DNA from: Homarus americanus
Lineage: Eukaryota; Arthropoda; Malacostraca; Decapoda; Nephropidae
Direction: 5' to 3'
Length of the DNA stretch: 64,000 nt
Assembly: GCF_018991925.1 (NCBI RefSeq)
Contig: NW_024725489.1
Coordinates: 7,911,065-7,975,064, forward strand
The stretch's first letter is position 1. Every line of letters begins with the position of its first letter. Under the pieces are notes generated by a model that saw only the letters and a list, made by a program, of their open reading frames with translations, did no database searches and was not told where the DNA came from. This document shows, one piece after another, positions 1 through 8,392 of this stretch. A program made the translations under genes and the position numbers.

Positions 1-971
1 GAATATAGGCTTTATTAAAAGCAGGATATGTTATAATATATGGATGATCAACAGTAAAGTATTCTAAAAGTCAAATCGTCCACAAATATCACAAATATAT
101 TAATACGTAATATCAATGTATGTATGTATGCAGAATGCAATATAAATAAATAAAAATTAATTAAAGCATAGGTTATGATTTCTCCAAGGCATATTTTCAG
201 AAAATTCCAGAAACTGCATTTTTTCTGGTCTATGAGTAATTTAGGGATTTTACGGAAAGTCTCCAAGTTTTCTATTCGGAATCTGGGATCCAATTCCGAG
301 GTTAGGCTAGGTAGCTAATTCCAAAATCTTCCCTGGAACCGGAAAAATTCCCCATCAATCATGATGCCAAGAATTATTTCTTCAGTATTGGTGAAATGTG
401 AATAGTCAGTTGTATCTCCACCTGTAAGTGAAAATAAAGTCATTAATATTGTGTTAGTTGAATTTGCGAATTCTGAAACATCTTTATTTATGAGGGTTTA
501 TATTTATAAGTTTCCAACACCTACATATTGTGGGTAATTTTGTCTGTTAAAAAAATAAATAAAAAAATAAAAAATTCCAATGGAAACTCAGATTTGTTTG
601 GTTTGATATGCAACACACACTCAAAAAATTAATTTTTTTGTCTAATGTAGATTTTTAAGGTGGTTCCAAAAATTTGATCCCTTTTTTTGTTGAAATGTAT
701 AGAAAAAAAATTATAAGCCCTATAAAATTGTAATGTTCTACATCAAGACGTAAACCTAACCTAACTGGAAAACATCCGTCAACTGAAAATCCTATATTTC
801 CCTGGATGACCGAAAAGATAATAAGACCTTAAATTTCATTTATTTTGGAAGACATTAATCATTTTTGTTGGAATCATGGACATACAAAGCCAATATATCT
901 GTACTTGATTCTACCACTGTCAATGGCAAAGTGAATTATTACCACCACTCCAAATGTTGCACAAAACGTGG
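1..971. other. AT-rich non-coding flank
   Basis: No coding similarity or RNA gene is seen. The stretch is AT-rich with scattered short A and T runs. It ends in the bases CGTGG, which nearly match AGTGG on the far side of element A and are therefore read as its target-site duplication. Confidence 0.6.
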
Positions 972-1113
972 TGTGAGAGGTTGGAGTCATAGACCACGTT
1001 CTCTATAGACTTTATTCTAACAACGTCAGCTGGAGACTGGCAACCGGGCGCTGCCAAAGACAAGCCCCCATCTCAACATGGGAAAACATATCATATGATG
1101 GTACAATCTTACA
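972..1113 (-). repeat. 3' LTR of element A
   Basis: The 142-bp sequence matches 5725-5866 almost base for base. In element orientation it starts TGTAAGATTG and ends CTCTCACA. It is the downstream LTR because the integrase end and polypurine tract face it. Confidence 0.92.
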
Positions 1114-1127
1114 TCTCCCCCCCAAGT
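1114..1127 (-). promoter_or_regulatory. Polypurine tract of element A
   Basis: On the minus strand a run of G residues followed by AGA lies directly against the 3' LTR start. This is the expected place for the plus-strand primer in reverse transcription. Copy A2 keeps the same tract at 60429. Confidence 0.75.
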
Positions 1128-1272
1128 TAAAAGGAAATGACAATGCACATTTGAACTAACTAAAGGAAAACAATGCATTCATAAAAACAACAATAATGCA
1201 GGAAAAACGAGTCAAACAAAGGAAAAAAACAAACAAAAAAAAACCCTCTAAACTGATTTTACATCACATACA

Positions 1273-1725
1273 CTACACCACGTAGTCCGTCAACCAGCCC
1301 GGAGGCCTACGGCCTCTCCTGGGCCTGGCCGCGCTCGACTGGGGAGGGGCCGTGGGTGCGGAGGAGGGCGCGGGTATGGAGGGCACAGCAGAAGGGGGCC
1401 CAGGAGGCACAGCTTGGTGCACCACCGGAGTAGTAGGCACAGGTGTGGAGCCGTTTCGCAGGTGGCGTCTGTTGCGGATGGACACCCTGCCACTGCCACC
1501 CAACCTGACGGCATACTGCCTGTGAGGGCGGGCTTCCACCACTATGCCTGTCCTGTCCCAGAGCTTGGTAGCTGCGTCCTGCACACGCACCTGCGTGCCC
1601 ACGACTAGGGGAGCCAGCTGGCGGGATACCTCCCTCCGCGACAGGACCCCATCCTGTGTTTCGGCCAAGCGCACCTCCCTCATACGAAGTGCCCGCCGCC
1701 AGTGCTGGTCCACCTTATAGTGCTG
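1273..1725 (-). CDS. Integrase C-terminal tail of element A (after an in-frame stop)
   Basis: This segment continues in the same reading frame as the main polyprotein, directly after the TGA at 1726-1728. It carries the post-catalytic integrase domain seen in many Gypsy elements, with motifs VGTQVRVQD and GRVSIRNRRHLR, followed by a Pro/Ala-rich tail. It ends about 160 bp before the 3' LTR. In copy A2 the codon at the stop position is AGA, so TGA here is most simply a point mutation. Programmed readthrough is possible but nothing else supports it. Confidence 0.75.
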   Translation of the reverse strand, partial: QHYKVDQHWRRALRMREVRLAETQDGVLSRREVSRQLAPLVVGTQVRVQDAATKLWDRTGIVVEARPHRQYAVRLGGSGRVSIRNRRHLRNGSTPVPTTPVVHQAVPPGPPSAVPSIPAPSSAPTAPPQSSAARPRRGRRPPGWLTDYVV

Positions 1726-4700
1726 TCAGGCCACGGGAACACCGTCACGGAGCTGGCGGCCGGTGGCAAGTTGGGCGGGCGACTTGTTCACCCCCCGCAA
1801 AGGCGTGTTCAGGTACTGGAGGAGGGCCTGGGATGTCCTATCGCAGTCCAGGCTACCCCCGGGCCCAGTGTTATCCCTGAGGAGCCTCTTGGCAGCCTTG
1901 ACCCCAGCCTCTGCCCTGCCATTGGACTGGGGGAAGTGGGCCGACGAGAGGCGCACCTCGACCCCCCATGACTTGAGGAAATCTGTCATCTCAAGGCTGG
2001 CAAGGTTGGTACCTCCATCTGTGGAGATCTGCTCAGGTACCCCCCACCTCGTGAAGTAGGCCCGCAGACTGGCGATGATTTTTCCAGAGGTGGCCTCGTT
2101 GGGGAAGTGGGCGATCTCCAGCCAACCTGTCAGTCGGTCAGCATATGCTAGGTACGTGCGGCCCTGCAGGTGGAACAAATCGGCCACCACTTGTTGAAAG
2201 GGATAGTCTGGCGCTGGGGTCAGAACCAACGACTCCGGAGGCTGGGAAGGGGCGTGGGTCTCGCAAGCAGCACACCGGGACCGATGATACTGCAGGTCAC
2301 CCTCCATGCCAGGCCAATAGACAGACTGCCGGGCCCGCCTGAGCATTGAGTCGAGGCCCTGGTGCCCCACATGCAGGTTAACGGCGACCCGGTGGCGGAG
2401 GGAGTCGGGGATGACAAGGCGCACGCAGCCCTGGTCAAAGGTGTAGGTGACCAAACCCCTGACCACAGCCAACCTGTCCCTCACCGAGAAGTACGGGCGC
2501 AGACAGGCCACCTCCTGTGACTTGTGGGGGTGCCAGTCGCCCGCCAGCACCCTCGACACTAGAATCTGGTACACTGGGTCGTCCGCCGCCGCTTTGCACA
2601 CTGTGTCTTCGTCCATAGTGATGCACCCATCCTGATCCAGTGCTGCGATTGTGACTGCACACACTGCAGCGCACAGGTCCTCCTCTTGGTCCATGTCCTC
2701 CGCATCAGGCGCCGCCCTGAGGGAGGGGAAGCGGGATAGGGCGTCAGCTGCACAGTTCCGCTTCCCTGGCAAGTATTTGACCGTGAATCGGTACTGCAGG
2801 GTCTTCTCCTTGAGCCTGAACAGGCGCGGATTCGCCACATCCGTGAAGGCTCTGTCCCCTAGCAAGCCAACTAAGGGGCGGTGGTCCGTCACCAGAATGA
2901 GGTTCGGGCAGCCAAGGAGGAACAGCCTGGCCTTGCGCAGGCACCACACCACAGCCAGGGCCTCCCCTTCTACTGCAGCATAACCGGCCTCGGCCGTGCT
3001 CAGATGTCGGCTACCACACAGAGCCAACCGCCACCCTCCTCTGCAGCAGAAGGGCGTCTCTGGAGAGGCACAGGCACAGTATTGTTGCAGGACGACGAAG
3101 CCGATGCCCTCCCTGCTCCAATCAGTGACAGCTGCCGTAGGCCTGGATTTGTCGTAGTACACCAAGCCGTCTCTGGCCAACTGACAGATGGTGTCCTGGG
3201 CCTGGCGAAACTTGAGCCGCAGCTGGTCGTCCCAATACACCTGCTTGCCCACTGGCTTCTTGAGGAGCTCACGGAAGGGCTCCATCACAGGTGCAGTGGC
3301 AAGGAAGGGAGCCAACTGATTAACCAGGCCATGCCAGGACCTGATGTCAGTGATTGATGGCTGATCCGGCATGGGGAAGTCCTTGATGGCTGACAGACGT
3401 TGGGCAGTGGGCTGGTACAGGTCCCACCCCAGGAGGAAACCCACAAACTCAGCTTCTCTCCTGCAGAACAAGAACTTTTCTGGTTTCAGCGTGATACCTG
3501 TGCGAGCGCAGGTCTCCAGAAAATCGTAAGTGTGCCAGAACGCCCCCTTCACACTGGAGTCATAGAGGAGAGTGTCATCCACGCACTTGTACTTGCGGGG
3601 CACATCCTGAATAGCGTCGTCAAACCTCTTGGTGTAAGCATCTGACGCTGAGCAATGTCCCATGGGCGTCCTGCAGTATCGAAAACGTCCCCACGGCGTG
3701 ATGAATGTGGTCAGGCGTCTACTCTCCTCCTCCAACTCCACTTGATGAAATCCCCAAAAGGCGTCGGCGACGGTTTTGAACGAGTGCACTGGCACCCCAG
3801 ACACCATGTCGAATGGTGCAGGTGTGTGGTGCGTCTCCCTCAGACAGCTTGCATTGAGGCGTTGGAAGTCCACAGTGCGCCTGGGCTGACCGTTTTTCTT
3901 GGCCACCACGACCATCCTGGCGCACCACTCCGTAGCCTCACCAGCAGGCACTGGCTGGATGACGCCTCTCCTGACGTCCTCCTCCAACTGGGCCTTCACC
4001 TCCGCTTCCCAGTGTTTCGGAACGGGAGCGGGTGTGTGACAGGCGTAGGGGGTCGTGCCGGGCGTCAGGTGGATACGGTGAGGGGGACCAGTCATGACTG
4101 GCAGTGGGGACCTGCTGGTGTTGAATGCGGTAGACGAAAAGTGCGTGAGTAGCCATGCCTCCAGCCTGGCCACATTCTCCTCCAAAGGAGGCAAGGGTAT
4201 CTCAACTGGCCTCGGCGGGAAACGGCTGCTCTCAGGTAAACGGTTCGGAGGTAGATCGTCGGCAGTGTGCCGCTCCCCTCCATCGCCCACGGCAGCCACA
4301 GCACGTCTATGGAGCGGGAAGTCGACAGGCACCAAGTTGAGGCACTTGCAGGCCTCCAATGACAGATAGAGGGCCTTGGCTGTCTGCACGAAGTAGACCT
4401 CCTGGACGGTGGACCCCTCGTCCACACCGAGGCGGCAGGGGGCGGACCCCAGACACTTGAGCTGTTTGTTCGCCACGTCCCTTAAGCCATTACGGGCCCG
4501 AAGTTGCCCCGGACACAAACCGATGTCCCGGAGCAGGGATGCGCCTGCCACACACACCATAGCACCCGTGTCGGCTACAGCCAGCACAGGGGTGGCGGGG
4601 GAATTGCCCCCGGCCTGGGACACGAACACTTGTAACCTGGGGTGGCGGGATAGCTGGGCTGTTGCCACTGTAACAGCGCCTGACACATCCACAGGAGCAC

Positions 4701-5709
4701 TTAGGGCTGACTTACTCCTACAACACCTTTTGAAGTGACCAACCTTACAGCAATTGCGACATGTAGCCCCACTTGCAGGGCAGTTACTTTTACCAGAGGC
4801 ATGTGACACGCCGCAGTTACCACAGTGCACGCGACTGGGGTGTCGAGGTCGGGCGGCAGCTACCTCAGACTCACCGGTGACGTCATCACCAACCGCCACT
4901 GCCTCCGCGGCTGTTCCCACCACTGCCTGGCCAGACGTATGACACAATACACCAGCATCTCTCACTGCTGCCTCAAATAACATGCATTTGTTTCTAAGCA
5001 CTACAACACTATTATAACTAGAGTACCCCTGGAAAATTTCCCTTTTCAACACTGGGTTACTCAGGCCCACCATAACTTTACGTAATAGCATGTACTCAGA
5101 GAGGTCGTTATCACAGGTGGGACATTTAAATTCACACTCCACTGCCTCTGAGAAGCATCGTTGAAAATACCTTTTCATGGGCTCCTCTTCACCTTGTTTG
5201 CTGTTGAAAAACTCGTTCCATTTCACAGCTTGGTTTGAAGATTGAAGAACCATTCCACTGATGGCGTCCAGGGCTTCTTTGGGCGAGAGCTGCTCCCACT
5301 GACCGCTGGGGTATCTCGAGTCAATCACCCTTTGGAGTGCGGGGACGCAGTTCAGGCGAATGTGGAGTGTGGCCACCAGTTGTGGCCACCCGTTCAACAG
5401 CACCCATGACTCCATGGACCGCCTCCATGTCCTAAACGCAGCTGCTGGCATTTCTGCCTCACACTTCTCTGGAGCGACAGCTGCTGAGGGCTTCATGACC
5501 GGCATAGAAGCATGACCACCGCCAGCACCTAGAGACGCCATCTGAGCCATCAATGCACTCATGGCCTGCTGCTGGGCGCGCGTGGTGTTCCCGGCCGGTG
5601 TAGAGAAGCCCTGGCGTCCCCTTGAGGGCGTCGAGAATCGTGGACGTGTAGGGGCCATGTCAGCGTTCTTGTTAGGGCTGTAATGGCGTGTCGGGCCCCG
5701 ACATATCAT
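1726..5709 (-). CDS. Gag-pol polyprotein of element A
   Basis: One frame of about 1327 codons from the first ATG, which lies beside the primer-binding site; the frame is open a little further upstream with a GTG. Residue numbers count from that GTG. A gag region fills roughly 20-290. A CX2CX4HX4C zinc knuckle uses C319, C322, H327 and C332. The aspartic protease has DTGA at 382. Reverse transcriptase spans about 540-780 with CVDDTLLY at 711, a Cys variant of the usual YxDD. RNase H shows TDWS (D865) and TDHRPL (D944). Integrase has an HHCC finger (H1115, H1118, C1148, C1151) and a D-D35-E triad (D1179, D1233, E1269). All catalytic residues are present. The frame ends at TGA 1726-1728 and resumes in phase. 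Confidence 0.92.
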   Translation of the reverse strand: MICRGPTRHYSPNKNADMAPTRPRFSTPSRGRQGFSTPAGNTTRAQQQAMSALMAQMASLGAGGGHASMPVMKPSAAVAPEKCEAEMPAAAFRTWRRSMESWVLLNGWPQLVATLHIRLNCVPALQRVIDSRYPSGQWEQLSPKEALDAISGMVLQSSNQAVKWNEFFNSKQGEEEPMKRYFQRCFSEAVECEFKCPTCDNDLSEYMLLRKVMVGLSNPVLKREIFQGYSSYNSVVVLRNKCMLFEAAVRDAGVLCHTSGQAVVGTAAEAVAVGDDVTGESEVAAARPRHPSRVHCGNCGVSHASGKSNCPASGATCRNCCKVGHFKRCCRSKSALSAPVDVSGAVTVATAQLSRHPRLQVFVSQAGGNSPATPVLAVADTGAMVCVAGASLLRDIGLCPGQLRARNGLRDVANKQLKCLGSAPCRLGVDEGSTVQEVYFVQTAKALYLSLEACKCLNLVPVDFPLHRRAVAAVGDGGERHTADDLPPNRLPESSRFPPRPVEIPLPPLEENVARLEAWLLTHFSSTAFNTSRSPLPVMTGPPHRIHLTPGTTPYACHTPAPVPKHWEAEVKAQLEEDVRRGVIQPVPAGEATEWCARMVVVAKKNGQPRRTVDFQRLNASCLRETHHTPAPFDMVSGVPVHSFKTVADAFWGFHQVELEEESRRLTTFITPWGRFRYCRTPMGHCSASDAYTKRFDDAIQDVPRKYKCVDDTLLYDSSVKGAFWHTYDFLETCARTGITLKPEKFLFCRREAEFVGFLLGWDLYQPTAQRLSAIKDFPMPDQPSITDIRSWHGLVNQLAPFLATAPVMEPFRELLKKPVGKQVYWDDQLRLKFRQAQDTICQLARDGLVYYDKSRPTAAVTDWSREGIGFVVLQQYCACASPETPFCCRGGWRLALCGSRHLSTAEAGYAAVEGEALAVVWCLRKARLFLLGCPNLILVTDHRPLVGLLGDRAFTDVANPRLFRLKEKTLQYRFTVKYLPGKRNCAADALSRFPSLRAAPDAEDMDQEEDLCAAVCAVTIAALDQDGCITMDEDTVCKAAADDPVYQILVSRVLAGDWHPHKSQEVACLRPYFSVRDRLAVVRGLVTYTFDQGCVRLVIPDSLRHRVAVNLHVGHQGLDSMLRRARQSVYWPGMEGDLQYHRSRCAACETHAPSQPPESLVLTPAPDYPFQQVVADLFHLQGRTYLAYADRLTGWLEIAHFPNEATSGKIIASLRAYFTRWGVPEQISTDGGTNLASLEMTDFLKSWGVEVRLSSAHFPQSNGRAEAGVKAAKRLLRDNTGPGGSLDCDRTSQALLQYLNTPLRGVNKSPAQLATGRQLRDGVPVA

Positions 5710-5724
5710 ACTCACTGTGCGCCA
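5709..5724 (-). promoter_or_regulatory. Primer-binding site of element A
   Basis: Just inside the 5' LTR the minus strand reads TGGCGCACAGTGAGTA. TGG is the usual start of a site that pairs with the 3' CCA of a primer tRNA. Element D has a closely related site (39538-39553), so the two families probably use the same tRNA. The tRNA is not identified. Confidence 0.65.
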
Positions 5725-5866
5725 TGTGAGAGGTTGGAGTCATAGACCACGTTCTTTATAGACTTTATTCTAACAGCGTCAGCTGGAGACTGGCAACCGG
5801 GCGCTGCCAAAGACAAGCCCCCATCTCAACATGGGAAAACATATAGTACGATGGTACAATCTTACA
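5725..5866 (-). repeat. 5' LTR of element A
   Basis: This is the upstream LTR of element A, 142 bp, nearly identical to 972-1113. It is followed by AGTGG, matching CGTGG at 967-971 except for one base. Confidence 0.92.
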
Positions 5867-6490
5867 AGTGGTAAGGTAGTTCTTTCCTGCAATACATTGA
5901 GTCACTAAGGGAATTAAAAATTTAACATGAATTTTTTTCACTGTATTTATCTTACTGGTAACAAATTATGGTTAAACTGATACACAAAGGAAACATGCCT
6001 GGGAACTACCTGGCACTGGTTATCTGGAATATTTGGACTTATTAAAAAATGAAATTTAGGCCACTAAGTATTTATACTAAACAAATAATTATTTTGGTAG
6101 TGCTGGACGGTTATTAATTGCGCTCATTACGAAAATTGGGTCGATATTATTTCTGATAAGGGACATCATTCACCATCCCAGATGGAGCAGTTCTCACCAC
6201 TCTTCAAAATGACCATTTATGACATTTTTTAGCTTACTTTGATTTCCATACATTCCTACACACAAATTATTTGGATTAGTTATCTTCAAGGCTTACCTTT
6301 CATGGTGGTTAGGAGAATTTGGAGGATATAAGCGGCAATGAGACAAGTATAGGCTGGCGGATGTTCCTAAACAAACATGAATTCTTTTAAAAAGAACACT
6401 AAAATTCTTCATGTGCTGTTCTATATGGAAAATATCTTATAAAAAAATATTATTCCTTTGCAGATTTATACAATTCATGTGCATCCAATT
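5867..6490. other. Non-coding stretch
   Basis: AT-rich sequence. No ORF with recognisable similarity, no repeat structure and no RNA gene is seen. Confidence 0.5.
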
Positions 6491-7345
6491 CTATTTGTTT
6501 TCTTTTGATTTCAAAATATAGTTCCATTGTTGTGGTAATCGGGCGGGGGTACGAGTACCACGGAAATCTCCCACGTTCCAATAACGAATCGCAGATATTT
6601 TTATTTTTTTAGCCCAGAACGCTTCTTGCACACCAACCATGGGGCTACTACAGCAAGGTATACACCACGGAGCTTCTTGCAATTGGCCCGGAGACTGATG
6701 TACAATACACCATTTATTCGGAGTATCTTTATTTCCTGTGTAATGTCCCTTTGGAATTTTTGGTTTAGTAGGTTTATCTGAATTTTTCAAGTCCTGCGAG
6801 CATCCTTTTCTTCGATCTTGCCACTGGCTGGCGGGTACTTATCTGCTTGTGTTGCAAACCGTCATTTTTCTGTGGTATGTCCCTTATGTTTGCAGACTTT
6901 GCAAAAAGGTATCTTTTTGGGGTTTGGTTCTTGTGACGGTTTGTGGTTGTTCCCTAGAGCTGGTGACTGGTGCCACTGAAAGAGCCCTAGAAGTACGTTC
7001 CGCCGGTTCAGCAAATTCCTCCAGGTATTCTACAAACTTAGTCCCTACTTTAAATTCTTTCTTTGGGCTTTCTTGCATAAGAGTTCATTTGATGACAAGA
7101 TAAACAAAAGGAACTCAATAATCCTGTAGAAATTTTCTTTAGACAAGGTGCCATGGTCATTGAATCAATCTGGGGATCCCATATAAGTTTTGAGATCTAT
7201 CTTAATGTGTCCGGCAAAAATCTGGGCGTCCTGCTCATCATTTGCGAAAAGAGTGTCACGTGAGATGAATCCTAAACGTTTCTTCATCGATGGCTGAAGC
7301 ATAGATAGCTCTAGCTGCGCGACTACAGGTTTTGATGAAGCTTCA
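6491..7345 (-). pseudogene. Decayed gag-like retrotransposon remnant
   Basis: Read on the minus strand in shifting frames, this region gives gag-like protein. Near 6890 the peptide CKVCKHKGHTTEK has the spacing of a CX2CX4HX4C zinc knuckle, but TGA stands where the final Cys would be. Downstream, in another frame, is a second Cys/His segment (WCIVHQSPG, then CIPCC). Upstream, at 7200-7340, is an open segment ending near a 21-bp minisatellite. At least two frameshifts and one stop break it. Protease and pol domains are absent. The family (Gypsy or BEL/Pao) cannot be told. Confidence 0.4.
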
Positions 7346-7395
7346 GACGTATGAGATTTTATCTACAGTACATCGTTATTGACATTATTATTTCT

Positions 7396-8352
7396 CATTA
7401 CAAGCACGACCATTATTATAACAAGCACGACCATGAATATAACAACCACGACTATGATTATAACAACCACGACTATGATTATAACAACCACGACCGTTAT
7501 TATAACAACCACGACTATGATTATAACAACCACGACCATCATTATAACAACCACGACCATCATTATAACAACCACGACCATCATAATAACAACCACGAAC
7601 ATGATTATAACAACCACGACTATGATTATAACAACCACGACTATTATTATAACAATCACGACTATGATTATAACCAACCTGACACCGACTATGATTATAA
7701 CAACCACGACTATGATTATAACAACCACGACCATGATTATAACCACGACCATGATTATAACATACGACCATGATTATAAAAACACCATTATGACTATAAC
7801 AACCACGACCATGATTATAACAACCACGACCATGATTATAACAACCACGACTATGATTATAGCAACCACGACTATGATTATAAAACCACGAATATGATTA
7901 TACACCACGACCATGATATATACGATGATCCACGACCATGATTATAACAACCACGACATGATTATAACAACACGATTGATTATAACAACCACGACCATGA
8001 TTATAACAACCACGACCATGATTATAACAACCACGACCATGGTTATAACAACCACGACCTTGATTATAACAACGACGAATATGATTATAGCAACCACGAC
8101 CATGATTATAACACTCACGACCATGATTATACCAACCACGACTATGATTATAACAACCACGTCTATGCTCAGAACCACGACTATGATTATAAAAACCACG
8201 ACCATGATTATACCAACCACGACAATGATTATAACAACCACGACCATGATTATAAGAACCACGATCATGATTATATCATCACGAAGATGATTATAACAGC
8301 CACGACCATGATTATAACAACCACGACCATGATTATAACAACCACGACCATC
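7396..8352 (+). repeat. 21-bp minisatellite, about 45 units
   Basis: Tandem units of the type AACCACGACCATGATTATAA plus C, with point variants and a few short indels. Because 21 is divisible by 3, several frames stay open for long stretches: NNHDYDY and ITTTTMI on plus, valine/isoleucine repeats on minus. These are by-products of the repeat. It lies between a decayed gag remnant and the truncated 5' edge of Gypsy element B. Confidence 0.95.
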
Positions 8353-8392
8353 TTGAAAACGATGTCGCTGTACGCTGTCAGCCTGACGACGG

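Larger units (their letters stand above)
972..5866 (-). mobile_element. Ty3/Gypsy LTR retrotransposon, copy A (nearly intact)
   Basis: A complete LTR retrotransposon of 4895 bp on the minus strand. It is bounded by two 142-bp LTRs that differ at only a few positions and begin TGT and end ACA. Flanking pentamers CGTGG and AGTGG look like a 5-bp target duplication with one change. Inside the 5' LTR is a primer-binding site beginning TGGCGCACAG; inside the 3' LTR is a G-rich polypurine tract. The single long frame encodes gag, protease, reverse transcriptase, RNase H and integrase in Gypsy order. One stop codon separates the integrase tail. Near-identical LTRs imply a fairly recent insertion. 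A second decayed copy lies at 60279-63529. Confidence 0.93.

Noticed and set aside
2881..3357. Plus-strand frames over element A (and equivalents over A2)
   Set aside because: They are antisense shadows of the well-supported gag-pol frame.
7351..8290. Long open frames reading NNHDYDY, ITTTTMI or valine/isoleucine repeats on both strands
   Set aside because: They are products of a 21-bp minisatellite whose unit length is divisible by three; no start context, domain or splice signal supports a gene.
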